DNA of 57,702 nt from Deinococcus marmoris DSM 12784 (GTDB taxonomy: Bacteria; Deinococcota; Deinococci; Deinococcales; Deinococcaceae): the NCBI RefSeq assembly GCF_000701405.1, contig NZ_JNIV01000015.1:1-57702 (forward strand), given 5' to 3'. The notes under the pieces are model-generated. The model worked only from the letters and a program-made list of their open reading frames with translations. It was not told the origin of the DNA and made no database searches. Positions within the stretch are counted from its first letter, which is position 1, and the number at the start of each line of letters is the position of its first letter. Shown here piece after piece: positions 22,351-31,274 of the stretch. The translations under genes and the position numbers were made by a program.

Positions 22351-24413
22351 GCCGCCTGGCCGCCGGCGCCGCCGTTCACTTTCAGGGCAAGGACTACCTG
22401 GTTCTTGGCTTCGACGCCGCCGGGCAGGTTCAACTGCGAGGCGAGAACAGCGCCCTGCATGTGATGGACCCGGGTGATCTGGTGGGCGACCCCTCCTTCG
22501 GCTTTGAAGGCGTGGAAACCACGCCGCTCTCTCCCCAGCAACTGGCCTGGGACCACCTCAAAGGCGATGTCAGGGCCGACGCGCTTGAACGTGAGGAACA
22601 CGTCCAGGAAGTTCTTACAGGCCACCGGCTGGGCCAGCCCGACGCGCGCTTCCCCGGCGAGCCGCGCGCGGCCTACGACGGCACCAGCCAGCGCCAGCGG
22701 GTGTCTGCCAAGGCCGCTGAACTCAGCATCACCACCCGGCAGGTCTCCCGCTGGATCCAGAGCTACCGCGCAGCAGGCCAGCACCCCTCGGGACTGATCA
22801 ACCGCAAGGCCATCCAGGTGTCCTCCCGGCTCGGAGACGCAGAGGTGGTGCTCGGTGACGCCATTCTGCGGCTGGCCAAACAACGCCAGGACGACAGTGA
22901 CCTCTCCTTTATCACCATGCGTGACCTGGTCGAGAAAGATCTCAAAGCCCGGGGGCAAGACACGCCCCTGCCCAGCCAGCCCACCTTTAACAAGCTGATC
23001 AAGCGCTACGCCCCGGAGCTGACCCACTCCGCCAAGCGCCGGCAAAGCGACGCCAGCCGGGGGAAAAAACGCCCCTTCGGCAAGATCGTCTGCGTGCGGC
23101 CCGGCCAGTACGTGCTGCTTGACATTACCCCTTTCGATGTGCTGGCCCGCAGCGAGGTCGACGGCCACGAGTTGAAACTGAGCATGATCGTGGCGATGGA
23201 CCTGTACTCGCGCGCCATCGTGGCCGTCCGCCTGGTCGAGACCGAACCCCGGGGCGTGGACATCACCACGCTGATGCTGGACATCGTCCATCCAGTGCGC
23301 GCCCATCCCTCGTGGCCCACGCTCCCCGAAGACGCGCGGCTGCCCTACCTGGGCGTTCCCGAGGGCGTCATGCTCGCCTCTCACGAGATGCCCGAGGGTG
23401 AACCACTGCTCAACGTCCCCCCGGTCCTGCCTGAGTCGATCATGGTCGACAACGGCAAGGTCTTCATCAGCCGGGAACTCCGTGAGCTGTGCCTGCGTCT
23501 GGGCACCGACATTCTGCTGGCCCGCCCCGGAACAGGCAGCGACAAGGCGCACATCGAGCGCCTTTTCAGGCACATCCGCCAGGCGCTGGCCGAGCGCCTG
23601 AAAAGCTATGTCGGCCCGCACGTTCTGGCACGCGGGCGCCGGGTCAAGCCCTTCCACTTTCAGTGGGAGCTCCAGTTCGAGCTGATCCAGTGGGTGGCTC
23701 GCTACTACAACCACCGGCCCCACGACGGGCTGTGTCACCCGCGCACCCCCAGGGTCAAGCTCACCCCGTCGGAAATGTTCGCCTTCGGCGTCTCGCACGC
23801 TGGACACCTGACCGTGCCGCTGGGCCGTGACGCCTACTACCTGGCCCTGCGGACCGAGCTGCGCACCATCTCGGACACCGGCGTGCGCATCGACGGCTGG
23901 CAGTACGACTCGGCCGTGCTCAACGACTTCCGGGGCCAGGAGTCCCCCTACCTGGAACTGGGCCGGCGCTGGCCCTTCAAGATCGACGGCCGTGATCCCA
24001 CCGTGATCCACTTCCAGCATCCCCAGACCCTGGCCTGGCACGAGATCACCGAACGCGACGCCGACTGGCGTTCGCGCCCCTTCCAGGACGGGCTGGCTGA
24101 TCAGGTCAAGGTGGTGATCGAGGAGCGCAGCGCTCAAACTGAAAAAGACCCCCTGCGCGCCGTGCGCCAGGACATGGACGACGCCTACGCCACCCGGGTG
24201 GCCCAGACCAGCAAACGCGCCGCGCAAACCGCCAAACAGGTCCTGAGCGGGAAGCAGAAACAGGAAATCTCCCGCCGTGAGGCCGCCGACGCCCAGCGTC
24301 AGGCCATGACCGGGAAAACCAGGGTCAAGAAAATCAAGGCCAGCGCGGCCCCCGAAGCTCAAAACCCAGACACCGATGACCACCTCTTTGAAGTTGTCGG
24401 GGATGAATTTTAG
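22347..24413 (+). CDS. tnsB: TnsB-like DDE transposase
   Basis: The 688-aa strand-transfer transposase. The N terminus has helix-turn-helix DNA-binding modules ('SAKAAELSITTRQVSRWIQ', ~115-135, and a second near 180-225). The rve-type catalytic core follows, with Asp259 ('YVLLDITPFD'), Asp368 ('IMVDNGKVF') and Glu404 ('DKAHIERLFRHIRQ'); the D-x35-E spacing is standard. A Mu-type beta-barrel and a basic Lys/Ala/Gln-rich C-terminal tail (~600-688) complete it, as expected for contact with TnsC. The GTG start overlaps the tnsA stop (GTGA). The stop is immediately followed by the tnsC ATG. Confidence 0.93.
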   Translation: MSRLAAGAAVHFQGKDYLVLGFDAAGQVQLRGENSALHVMDPGDLVGDPSFGFEGVETTPLSPQQLAWDHLKGDVRADALEREEHVQEVLTGHRLGQPDARFPGEPRAAYDGTSQRQRVSAKAAELSITTRQVSRWIQSYRAAGQHPSGLINRKAIQVSSRLGDAEVVLGDAILRLAKQRQDDSDLSFITMRDLVEKDLKARGQDTPLPSQPTFNKLIKRYAPELTHSAKRRQSDASRGKKRPFGKIVCVRPGQYVLLDITPFDVLARSEVDGHELKLSMIVAMDLYSRAIVAVRLVETEPRGVDITTLMLDIVHPVRAHPSWPTLPEDARLPYLGVPEGVMLASHEMPEGEPLLNVPPVLPESIMVDNGKVFISRELRELCLRLGTDILLARPGTGSDKAHIERLFRHIRQALAERLKSYVGPHVLARGRRVKPFHFQWELQFELIQWVARYYNHRPHDGLCHPRTPRVKLTPSEMFAFGVSHAGHLTVPLGRDAYYLALRTELRTISDTGVRIDGWQYDSAVLNDFRGQESPYLELGRRWPFKIDGRDPTVIHFQHPQTLAWHEITERDADWRSRPFQDGLADQVKVVIEERSAQTEKDPLRAVRQDMDDAYATRVAQTSKRAAQTAKQVLSGKQKQEISRREAADAQRQAMTGKTRVKKIKASAAPEAQNPDTDDHLFEVVGDEF

Positions 24414-25520
24414 ATGGCCAAAGTCATCCTCCCCTTCGGCTCCCCCGCCGACGCTGATGGCAACGCCATGGACGACAGCATCTACACCTACGAGGGCTGG
24501 CGCGCCTATGTGAACCGCAAGGCGGCCACCCAGCCAGCGCGGCTCTCACGGGAGGAGTACGGGGCGCTCTCCAGCGCGGATCAGCTCGCCCACGACGAGG
24601 CCCGCAAGAACTACATCATGCAGTTTGGCCCGCTCAACACGCCCATGCTGGACATGGCCAAAAAATGCATCAAGGAACAGACTGACGCCAACATGCGGGC
24701 CCCGCGCGACCAGGTCAAACCTGGCGTGGTGATCGACGGCGACGCCAACCTGGGCAAGACCACCATGGCCAAGGCCATCGCACGGCAGTTCGAGCTGGAT
24801 ATCCGGTCCAGAGCCACCTTCCCGGACAAAGACTCGGAGCACCAGTTCATCCCCGTGGTGCACGTCACGCTGCTGCGCGACACGACCCCCAAGGACATGG
24901 CACAGGCGATCTGCGAATATCTGCATGCCCCGACGCGTGGCCGCCCGACCGAGAGTACGCTCGTCAAGGCCATCTACGCGGCCATCGAGCGCCACACCAT
25001 CCTGATGTTCGTGATCGACGACATCCACTTCCTGCGGGTGCACTCGCAGAGCGGCCAGGAAACCTCAAAGTTCCTCAAGTCGCTGATGAGCCTGACCGGG
25101 GCTACCTTTGTCTACATCGGCGTGGACGTCGAGAAGATGGGCATCTTCAAGGAACAGGACGAGAGTTCGCTGGCCTCCAGTCAAACCGCCTCGCGCTTCA
25201 TTCACCTGCCCATTCCCCCTTTCAAGAAAGGCACCGACACCTGGGTGAAGCTGCTGGAGAGCGTGGAGAAACACCTCCCCCTGCTGGATCACGAGCCTGG
25301 CACCCTGAAGCGGTGCGCCGCCCTGCTCTACAACCGCACCAACGGCAGCGTGGGGCCGCTGATGAACCTGCTGCGCACACTTGCCGTGAAAGCCGTGGGG
25401 AAGGGCGAGAAAATCGACGCCGCAAGCCTGCGCAGCGCCCTGACAGACTACCGCTCCACCATGGAAGGCAGTCTGGATGACGTCCCTCCGCCCGACGAAA
25501 CACCCGGCGAGACGCCATGA
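24414..25520 (+). CDS. tnsC: TnsC-like AAA+ ATPase
   Basis: A 368-aa AAA+ regulator that links target recognition by TniQ to the transposase. Walker A is 'GDANLGKTTMAKAIA' (~109-123, with Lys115). Walker B is 'ILMFVIDDIHFLR' with Asp202-Asp203. A sensor-type segment 'FVYIGVDVE' follows. The C-terminal part is helical, with 'TNGSVGPLMNLLRTLAV' typical of TniB/TnsC. The ATG follows the tnsB stop with no gap, and the tniQ ATG overlaps the stop (ATGA). Confidence 0.92.
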   Translation: MAKVILPFGSPADADGNAMDDSIYTYEGWRAYVNRKAATQPARLSREEYGALSSADQLAHDEARKNYIMQFGPLNTPMLDMAKKCIKEQTDANMRAPRDQVKPGVVIDGDANLGKTTMAKAIARQFELDIRSRATFPDKDSEHQFIPVVHVTLLRDTTPKDMAQAICEYLHAPTRGRPTESTLVKAIYAAIERHTILMFVIDDIHFLRVHSQSGQETSKFLKSLMSLTGATFVYIGVDVEKMGIFKEQDESSLASSQTASRFIHLPIPPFKKGTDTWVKLLESVEKHLPLLDHEPGTLKRCAALLYNRTNGSVGPLMNLLRTLAVKAVGKGEKIDAASLRSALTDYRSTMEGSLDDVPPPDETPGETP

Positions 25521-27364
25521 ACCGGCTGCGCCCCCTGTCCACCGCCATCAGACCCCTGGAAGGCCCCGAGGGGCCGGAGGCCTTTGCCAGCTACGTGGAC
25601 CGTCTGGCGGCCGGACAGCTCATTCCCGTTCCGGTCTCGACGATCATGTATCACACCGGACTGATTTCAGAAGACGCGCATGACGCCCGGATGCCCGTGG
25701 GCTACGGCATCGACCTGAGCCCGGGGCAGCGCCTGGCCTTCGCGCGCGCCTGCCGCCTGACGCCCGAAAACATCCAGCAGATGCTGCTGCGCGACCTCGA
25801 CGGGGTGGTCTTTGACCTGACGGGCCTGAACCTCCAAGACATCAACAGCATCATGACCGTGACGCGCAACGAGTGGTCCGGAGCCAGCGGCTCAGCCTGC
25901 TGTCCAGCCTGCCTGGAGGAGAACGGCGCCTGGCGGCTGCGCTGGAAACTGTGGACCTCGTTTGTCTGCCTGACCCACGGACTTCTGCTGGTGGCTCGCT
26001 GCCCCCGCTGTGAGCGCCGCACGGGCAACTACCGTCCCGATCTGGGCAACCAGCCGCGCTTCATCACCCACGTGCCTGTCCCGGGGCTGTGCGCCAACCC
26101 GCTGGGCAAGGGCGTGGCTGGAACCGGCCGGGCCTCCAGACCCTGCGGCTGTGACCTGCGCGAGGTCGAAACGGCGGACCTCTCCAGTGAGAGTCGGCTG
26201 CTTGAAGCGCAGCACAAGATCAACGCGGTGCTGGACGGCGCGGCACCAGCAGTGCTCGGTGAACCCGTGACCCCTGTGGCCTACTTCGGGCACCTGCGGT
26301 CCCTGCTGGCCCTGGCGCGGCACGCCGGACAACCCGGCGACCTGGGAACGCTGCCGCTGTTCCTCGAACAGGCCTGGCAACAAGCCTGCGAGGGGCGCGA
26401 CGATCTGCGGGAAGTGGAGGCGGGGAAACGCGGCACCGCGTTCCACGCCTACAAGGCCGCCCCTGACGATCCCCGCCTGGTGGCCGCCATCCTCCCCTGG
26501 GCCGTGGAGTTGCTGGCCTCCCCGGATCAGGCCGGCATCACTGAGGGGCTGCGCCCACTGGTTGAGCGCTCCCGCACCATCCGGGGCAGCGCTGTGCGCG
26601 CCCTGGGCCGGGACTTTCACCTGGACGGGCCGCTGGCCGCCGCGCTGAATGAGGTGATGGCCCACCGGGCGCTGACCCACCGCACCGTCGGCCACCTCGC
26701 AGCCTCGGGCACGGGAGAGTACCGGACCTTCAAAACCGAGCATGTTCCCCAGCTGATCTGGCAAGAAGACTATGACCGCGACTTCCGGCCACTGCTGGAG
26801 GGGCTAAGCATCGAGGAACTCTCAGCGCGCGTGGCCGTCAGCATGGCGCTGGTGCGCCTGACTGGCCAGTACAGCGTCGCGGACAGCGCCTTCCCCCTGG
26901 GACTGGGCGGCCTGTTCAAGGGCGCGAGCACCAACCCGATGATGATCCACCTGGGACAGACCGGGGACAAGGACGCCTTCGCACGGGCCCTTCATACTCT
27001 GGCCACACGGCTGGAGGGTCCGGGGCCCCACCGGGACTACCGCGCGGCGCAACAGGCCCTCGAGGACTTCGTGGAACTGGACGCGGACGCCTGGGAAAAC
27101 TGCCGCAACGCCGCCGGACTGCAACCAACCAAGTCCGCCGCGCTGCAGCGCAACGCCGCCGCCTGGATCTGGGCGCAGATCCTGAGCAGCCATCCCAACT
27201 TCTCGCCGGCGCTGAGATCAAGGGCGTCGGCACAGGCTTCAGCGCGGGAGATGTACCGCCGCTTTGAGGCAACGCATCTGAACACCCTGAGAGAGGCACT
27301 GACAGTGCAGGCCCGCTGGATGGAGGAAGAACTGGGCCTGGCACCACCTTCCTCGAGCCCCTGA
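25517..27364 (+). CDS. tniQ: TniQ-family target-selection protein
   Basis: A 615-aa TniQ/TnsD-type protein. The zinc-ribbon core is clear: paired Cys in 'SACCPACLEENGAWRLRWKL' (~C129, C132) and 'ARCPRCERR', with 'FVCLTHGLLL' between. A third Cys pair occurs near 'RPCGCDL'. The long helical C-terminal region (~200-615) matches the TnsD-sized class that binds a specific attachment sequence, rather than short TniQ adaptors of CRISPR-associated transposons. It is the last gene of the tns operon. No CRISPR-Cas genes are present, so fixed-site targeting is the likelier mode. Confidence 0.88.
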   Translation: MNRLRPLSTAIRPLEGPEGPEAFASYVDRLAAGQLIPVPVSTIMYHTGLISEDAHDARMPVGYGIDLSPGQRLAFARACRLTPENIQQMLLRDLDGVVFDLTGLNLQDINSIMTVTRNEWSGASGSACCPACLEENGAWRLRWKLWTSFVCLTHGLLLVARCPRCERRTGNYRPDLGNQPRFITHVPVPGLCANPLGKGVAGTGRASRPCGCDLREVETADLSSESRLLEAQHKINAVLDGAAPAVLGEPVTPVAYFGHLRSLLALARHAGQPGDLGTLPLFLEQAWQQACEGRDDLREVEAGKRGTAFHAYKAAPDDPRLVAAILPWAVELLASPDQAGITEGLRPLVERSRTIRGSAVRALGRDFHLDGPLAAALNEVMAHRALTHRTVGHLAASGTGEYRTFKTEHVPQLIWQEDYDRDFRPLLEGLSIEELSARVAVSMALVRLTGQYSVADSAFPLGLGGLFKGASTNPMMIHLGQTGDKDAFARALHTLATRLEGPGPHRDYRAAQQALEDFVELDADAWENCRNAAGLQPTKSAALQRNAAAWIWAQILSSHPNFSPALRSRASAQASAREMYRRFEATHLNTLREALTVQARWMEEELGLAPPSSSP

Positions 27365-27490
27365 CGCCGACATTTTCCGGTCCGCCTCCAGCACCTAGAC
27401 TGAGAGGCAAGAAACCGAACGGGGCGTGTGGTCACAGATCAGCCCGCAGATCAAAAGTGCCGGGCGGTCAAGACCAGACCTGAGGTATTC

Positions 27491-27862
27491 GTGGAAAACA
27501 AGCGCAAGCTTCAAATCATTCTCAACGTTGTGATCACGCTGTCTGTTGTGGGGATCCTGTGGGCCAGACTTTCAGGAAACAACGTCTACAACCCTGGAGG
27601 TTCTACCAACATCAGCGCCAGAGATTTCGGCGACCGCTGGCCCTTTCAACCAGACACCGTCATCCTGGCCTGCCACTCCGCCGACACCGTGACACTCGTC
27701 CATCCAGAAACGAGAAAAGTCTACGCACTGAGTCAGACGGCCATAAACTTTGGCGGCGGTTGGGGGGCGTATCAAACCCTGCTGCGCCCCGGCACCCCAG
27801 ATGAACTGCTGCCCGAACTTCTTCGGCGTGGCCTGAAACTTTGTCCACCCCGCCGAGACTGA
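27491..27862 (+). CDS. DUF2511-like membrane-anchored protein, copy 1
   Basis: A 123-aa product with an N-terminal membrane anchor ('LQIILNVVITLSVVGILW') and an exported domain. The pattern 'FGDRWPFQPDTVILACHSAD ... VHPETRKVYALSQTA ... LLRRGLKLCPP' fits DUF2511 (YebY of enterobacteria), including the two cysteines likely to be disulfide-linked. Function is unknown. GTG 27491 is preferred over an earlier GTG (27428) because the same GAGGT-ATTC context occurs before the start of copy 2, and both give 123 aa. It is cargo just behind tniQ. Confidence 0.7.
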   Translation: MENKRKLQIILNVVITLSVVGILWARLSGNNVYNPGGSTNISARDFGDRWPFQPDTVILACHSADTVTLVHPETRKVYALSQTAINFGGGWGAYQTLLRPGTPDELLPELLRRGLKLCPPRRD

Positions 27863-27981
27863 GGCAAACCTGCTGCCGATTTTGTCTTCCCTGGAACCGA
27901 TCAAAATGCATCAGGAAACCCAGTATGCCGCTCAACCGGGGATGGGTAACGCGGGGCTACTCAACCACGCTCGAGGTGTTC

Positions 27982-28353
27982 ATGCACGACAAAAATAAAT
28001 CCCGGACCATCATCAACATGATGTTGATGGTTGCCATAGTGGGAATTTTATTTACCAGATTTTCAGGGATCAACGACCACAGACCAGGAGGTCAGACCAG
28101 TGTTGGCGTCGAAGATTACGGTGACCGCTGGCCGTTCCAGCTCGAGGAGGTGATTCTGGCCTGTCCGTCACCAGACAGGGTGATTCTTTACAACTCGGCA
28201 ACCATGGAGACCTATGCGTTGAGTCAGGCCGCCTCAGACTTTGGGGGAGGGTGGTATCCGTATCAAACTCTTTTGCGTCCCGGCGCTTCAGATGAAATCA
28301 TCCCTGAACTCCTTCGACGTGGCCTGAAACTCTGCCCTCCCAGGCGGACTTGA
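27982..28353 (+). CDS. DUF2511-like membrane-anchored protein, copy 2
   Basis: A tandem paralogue of the gene at 27491, with identical length (123 aa) and layout: membrane anchor 'IINMMLMVAIVGILFTRF', then 'YGDRWPFQLEEVILACPSPD', 'METYALSQAA', and the shared tail 'LLRRGLKLCPPRR'. The anchor regions differ much more than the exported domains. The ATG has GAGGT 5 nt upstream. The 119-bp gap after copy 1 shows no terminator. A duplicated periplasmic protein is unusual Tn7 cargo; its job is unknown. Confidence 0.7.
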   Translation: MHDKNKSRTIINMMLMVAIVGILFTRFSGINDHRPGGQTSVGVEDYGDRWPFQLEEVILACPSPDRVILYNSATMETYALSQAASDFGGGWYPYQTLLRPGASDEIIPELLRRGLKLCPPRRT

Positions 28354-28423
28354 AGCTACGCAGGTGGGCGCGCCACGCCACGCCATGACATCCGACAGCC
28401 GCCTGACGGATCCAGACCGCCAC

Positions 28424-28466
28424 TTGCCTTCCCGCCGCGTCTATGTCTAAACTATGACAGGTGTCA
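28424..28466 (+). promoter_or_regulatory. Promoter and operator of the S24-type repressor gene
   Basis: TTGCCT (28424-28429), an 18-bp spacer and TAAACT (28448-28453) form the promoter. TGACA-GG-TGTCA (28455-28466) is a perfect inverted repeat covering the expected transcription start, 1 nt before the ATG. This arrangement is typical of autorepression. Confidence 0.7.
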
Positions 28467-28467
28467 T

Positions 28468-29160
28468 ATGACTGAAAAAGAACTGACCGGGCGGCCGCTG
28501 GATGTCCTTCAAACCGTCGCAAAGCTGGAGAACACGGGGGAGCTGGTGACCTTGCAGCGCGTCGCAGCTGAGCTGGGCCTGCCCCGGCAGAACATCTGGA
28601 ACTATGTCCGCGCCCTGCAAGAACGCGGCCTGGTTGTCTACACCCCCACCGAGCGCTTCACCACCCCGATCCGTCTGAGCGAGGAAGGCTGGCGGGTGTC
28701 CGGGGTAAAGAGCACGGCAACGCGCGACCTGCGCTTTCCGATCCTGGGCCTGGTCGCCGCCGGGCAACCCATCCTGGCCGACGATCAGGTGGAGGCCTAC
28801 GCCACCCGCTTGCAGGACGTGCTGGACCTGCGGGAGGGCGACTTTCTGCTGCGCGTGCGCGGCGACTCGATGACCGGCATCGGCATCTACTCCGGCGACC
28901 TGGTGGCGATTCACCCCAGCGAGGAGGAGCCCAACAGCGGAGAGATCGTGCTGGTGCTCGTGCCCGGGGAGAATACGGCCACCCTCAAACGCTGGCGCCG
29001 CGACAACGGCACCGTCACGCTGATCAGCGAGAACCCCACCTGCGGGCCGATGGACTTTTCCGTGGAGAACGTGCAAATCCAGGGATGCCTGGTTGGCCAC
29101 ATCGGCACGGGCCGTTCACGGCGCAGCTCCAGCACTGACGTTTCCGGGGACCGCTCGTGA
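28468..29160 (+). CDS. LexA/CI-like S24 repressor
   Basis: A 230-aa regulator. Residues ~1-75 form a winged helix ('LVTLQRVAAELGLPRQNIWN', 'RALQERGLVVYTPT'). Residues ~90-220 form an S24 self-cleaving domain: cleavage-site Ala-Gly in 'LGLVAAGQP', nucleophile Ser134 in 'RVRGDSMTGIGIYSGDLV', and Lys174 in 'NTATLKRW'. DNA damage and RecA could therefore induce it. It has its own operator and overlaps the next gene by 4 bp. I infer that it controls itself and, through the related sites at 21462 and 47180, the tns genes. A chromosomal LexA is expected elsewhere, so this is probably a mobile-element regulator. Confidence 0.85.
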   Translation: MTEKELTGRPLDVLQTVAKLENTGELVTLQRVAAELGLPRQNIWNYVRALQERGLVVYTPTERFTTPIRLSEEGWRVSGVKSTATRDLRFPILGLVAAGQPILADDQVEAYATRLQDVLDLREGDFLLRVRGDSMTGIGIYSGDLVAIHPSEEEPNSGEIVLVLVPGENTATLKRWRRDNGTVTLISENPTCGPMDFSVENVQIQGCLVGHIGTGRSRRSSSTDVSGDRS

Positions 29161-29930
29161 CCGCAGTCCCCCGGAGCGAAGTCCCCCCACAGCCCCCACC
29201 AGTGGTGCGCTACGCCGAACTGACCCCGGGGGACCGCCGCGTGCTGCTGGTTCTGGGGGCCAGCGCTGGCGCCTGCTCAGTGGATGGGCTCTGTCTGGCC
29301 CTAGATGACACCCCAGAGGCCCTGCAAGGGCGGCTGCGTGGTCTGGCCGCCCTGGGCATGGTGGAGGCCTGTCCTGAGGGCTGGGCACTGGCTGAGGAGC
29401 TGCGGGTCCGGGTGCGGCAGGACCTCAACGCTGCCGTGGGCGCCCGGCTGGTGGTGGCCTGCGCGCAGCGTCTGCGGGGCTCGGGCCTCACCGCCGGCGA
29501 GCGGGTTCTCGCCCGGCTGTGCTGGGAAGTTTTTGCACCACACGTGGTCACCACGCATGTTCCGCTGCGCCAGGTGCTGGACCTGCAAGGGGTGGGCGCG
29601 CTCCTCGACGATCAGGACCGCGCCTTCCTGGGCCACGGCAGCGCCCATCTCGATGTCCTGGTGGAACACGCCCGGACCGGAGAGCCGCTGCTGGCCCTGG
29701 AACTCGACGGCCCGCAGCACCGGGAGAGTCCACAGCGTGAACGGGACCTGCGCAAGGACCGCATCCTGCGCGTCGCCGGTCTGCCCCTGCTGCGCGTGTG
29801 GACCGATCAGACCGAGCCGCCCAGAGAAGGCCTGCTGCGCACGCTGCTGGACTGGCGTTTGCGCGGCGCGCTGGCCGCGCCGGAGGTCCGTGGCCTGTGC
29901 TCGCCGGCCCTGCTGGGAGCGGGGCTGTGA
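29157..29930 (+). CDS. Winged-helix plus PD-(D/E)XK (DUF2726-like) protein
   Basis: A 257-aa protein coupled to the repressor gene by a GTGA overlap. The N-terminal half (~20-110) looks like a winged-helix region ('GDRRVLLVLGASAGACSVDG', 'RLRGLAALGMVEA'). The C-terminal half has the DUF2726-type nuclease fold signature: Asp in 'HLDVLVEHARTGEPLLALEL', then 'DGPQHRESPQRERDLRKDRI' and 'AGLPLLRVW'. The E-L-D-G-x-x-H block and the D-x-x-K-D helix fit that family. It may be a nuclease or a catalytically quiet DNA-binding relative. A role in control or repair is inferred from position. Confidence 0.65.
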   Translation: MTAVPRSEVPPQPPPVVRYAELTPGDRRVLLVLGASAGACSVDGLCLALDDTPEALQGRLRGLAALGMVEACPEGWALAEELRVRVRQDLNAAVGARLVVACAQRLRGSGLTAGERVLARLCWEVFAPHVVTTHVPLRQVLDLQGVGALLDDQDRAFLGHGSAHLDVLVEHARTGEPLLALELDGPQHRESPQRERDLRKDRILRVAGLPLLRVWTDQTEPPREGLLRTLLDWRLRGALAAPEVRGLCSPALLGAGL

Positions 29931-30142
29931 AGGTGATCAGGGACTCCCGACTGCTGCTTCAACCCGTGATCGCCGTGCCCGTGTTCCGCCTGCCCGCAGA
30001 ACCCGCCATGCCCGGCAACCGCGTCATCACGCAGGCACTGGTGGACGGCGAGACCTGCGTGATCATGGGTCTGGAGAGTGACCGCCCCGCGACGCTGGCG
30101 TGGCTGGACTCGTTTGAGGGAGCTGGCACCGGCGGTGGATAA
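29927..30142 (+). CDS. Small protein of unknown function (71 aa)
   Basis: Starts at GTG 29927, overlapping the previous stop by 4 bp, and ends at TAA 30142. The product begins 'MKVIRDSRLLLQPVIAVPVF' and contains 'NRVITQALVDGETCVIMGLE'. No signal or membrane segment is evident. Its only support is the coupled operon position and codon usage in step with its neighbours. It could be an accessory or antagonist of the upstream nuclease-like protein. Confidence 0.55.
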   Translation: MKVIRDSRLLLQPVIAVPVFRLPAEPAMPGNRVITQALVDGETCVIMGLESDRPATLAWLDSFEGAGTGGG

Positions 30143-30245
30143 GGGGCCGCGCTGGCGAACAGCTTTCACGCTGGAGCTGGGGTGCTTTGCAGCATGGCGG
30201 GCGGATGATCCAGTCTGGCAGGCAGATCAGTGAAAGAGTGAAGTC

Positions 30246-31172
30246 GTGGCTGGCTGGAAACCTCATCTTCCTGTGGCGATCAGCGCATGTCCCCCCGTCA
30301 TTCCCGACGTCTGGCCACAGAAAACCCTGCAAAAAGACCTGGCTGCTCAGCACAACCGCTGGCGCCGCCGCATGATGACTCACTTGCTGGAGAATCAGGG
30401 TCTCTTTCCGCTCATGGAGCAGCGCACCGGGAACGTCCCTGCCAGGGTCCGCAACCTGATCAACAGGGAGGCCAGCAAACAGCAGGTGTTGACCCGCATC
30501 TTGCAGGAGAGGTACCCGGACCGGGATCTGGGCAACCACACTGATCCCCTCGACGAGCTGATCTACATCATGATCTCGCGCCGCACACGCGAGGGGGCCT
30601 ATCAGAATGTCTTCCGCCGCCTGAAGGCCCGTTTCCCCGACTGGGGACAGCTAGCAGGGGCGGAGACGGAGGTGATTCACGCGGTCATCGGGACCGCCGG
30701 CATGGGGAGCCAGCGTGCTGCCGACCTGAAGCAGGTCATGGGCCTCATCCACGACCAGTTCGGACTTTACAGCCTGGACGAGTTGCATGACTGGACCGAC
30801 GACCGTGTCGAGGCTTTCCTGACCACCCTGCCGGGAGTCGGCCCCAAGACGGCCTACTGCGTGCTGATGTACGCGCTGGGACGCGCCGCCTTCCCGGTGG
30901 ATGTCCACAACCTGCGCGTCCTCGCCCGCGTCGGTGTTTTCCGTGAGGCCGGGCTGGACCTCATGCGCTTTGACCACAAGCGTGGTCAGGCCGTCCTCGC
31001 TGACCTGATCGCCCCGGGGCTGCGCCACTCCCTGCACGTCAGTCTGGTGCTGCACGGCCGGGAAGTTTGCCAGGCACGGCCGCGCTGCAACGGGTGTGCA
31101 GTGAATCATCTGTGCGATTTTTACCGCACCACGCAGCTTCAGAGAAGTGGTGATTCCATTCACCCCACCTGA
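30246..31172 (+). CDS. Endonuclease III-like DNA glycosylase
   Basis: A 308-aa HhH-GPD protein. The helix-hairpin-helix 'LPGVGPKTAYCVLMYALG' holds the catalytic Lys201. 'FPVDVHNLRVLARVG' holds the conserved Asp219. The C terminus has an iron-sulfur loop C275-x5-C281-x2-C284-x5-C290, one residue shorter than the usual C-x6-C-x2-C-x5-C. The N-terminal ~90 residues are extra and basic. Next to a C5 methyltransferase, it probably repairs T:G mismatches from deaminated 5-methylcytosine (as MIG-type enzymes do) or removes 5-methylcytosine itself. Start is uncertain (GTG 30246; an internal ATG pair lies near 30372). Confidence 0.82.
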   Translation: MAGWKPHLPVAISACPPVIPDVWPQKTLQKDLAAQHNRWRRRMMTHLLENQGLFPLMEQRTGNVPARVRNLINREASKQQVLTRILQERYPDRDLGNHTDPLDELIYIMISRRTREGAYQNVFRRLKARFPDWGQLAGAETEVIHAVIGTAGMGSQRAADLKQVMGLIHDQFGLYSLDELHDWTDDRVEAFLTTLPGVGPKTAYCVLMYALGRAAFPVDVHNLRVLARVGVFREAGLDLMRFDHKRGQAVLADLIAPGLRHSLHVSLVLHGREVCQARPRCNGCAVNHLCDFYRTTQLQRSGDSIHPT

Positions 31173-31261
31173 TCCACGGCAAATGCCACTGATCTGTCTC
31201 CCGGTCCTGCTGGCAGGGATAGATCTGCGCTGTGTGAGGGAGCAGTAAGAGGCTGACCCGC

Positions 31262-31267
31262 TATGCT
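31262..31267 (+). promoter_or_regulatory. -10 box (TATGCT) of leaderless methyltransferase promoter
   Basis: Ends 7 nt before the ATG at 31275. It suggests that the five-gene restriction operon has its own promoter, distinct from that of the glycosylase gene. Confidence 0.5.
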
Positions 31268-31274
31268 GGGGGTA

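Noticed and set aside
22248..24383. Long minus-strand ORF opposite tnsB (711 codons)
   Set aside because: Antisense shadow of a clearly functional transposase. It has no start signal and no recognisable domain.
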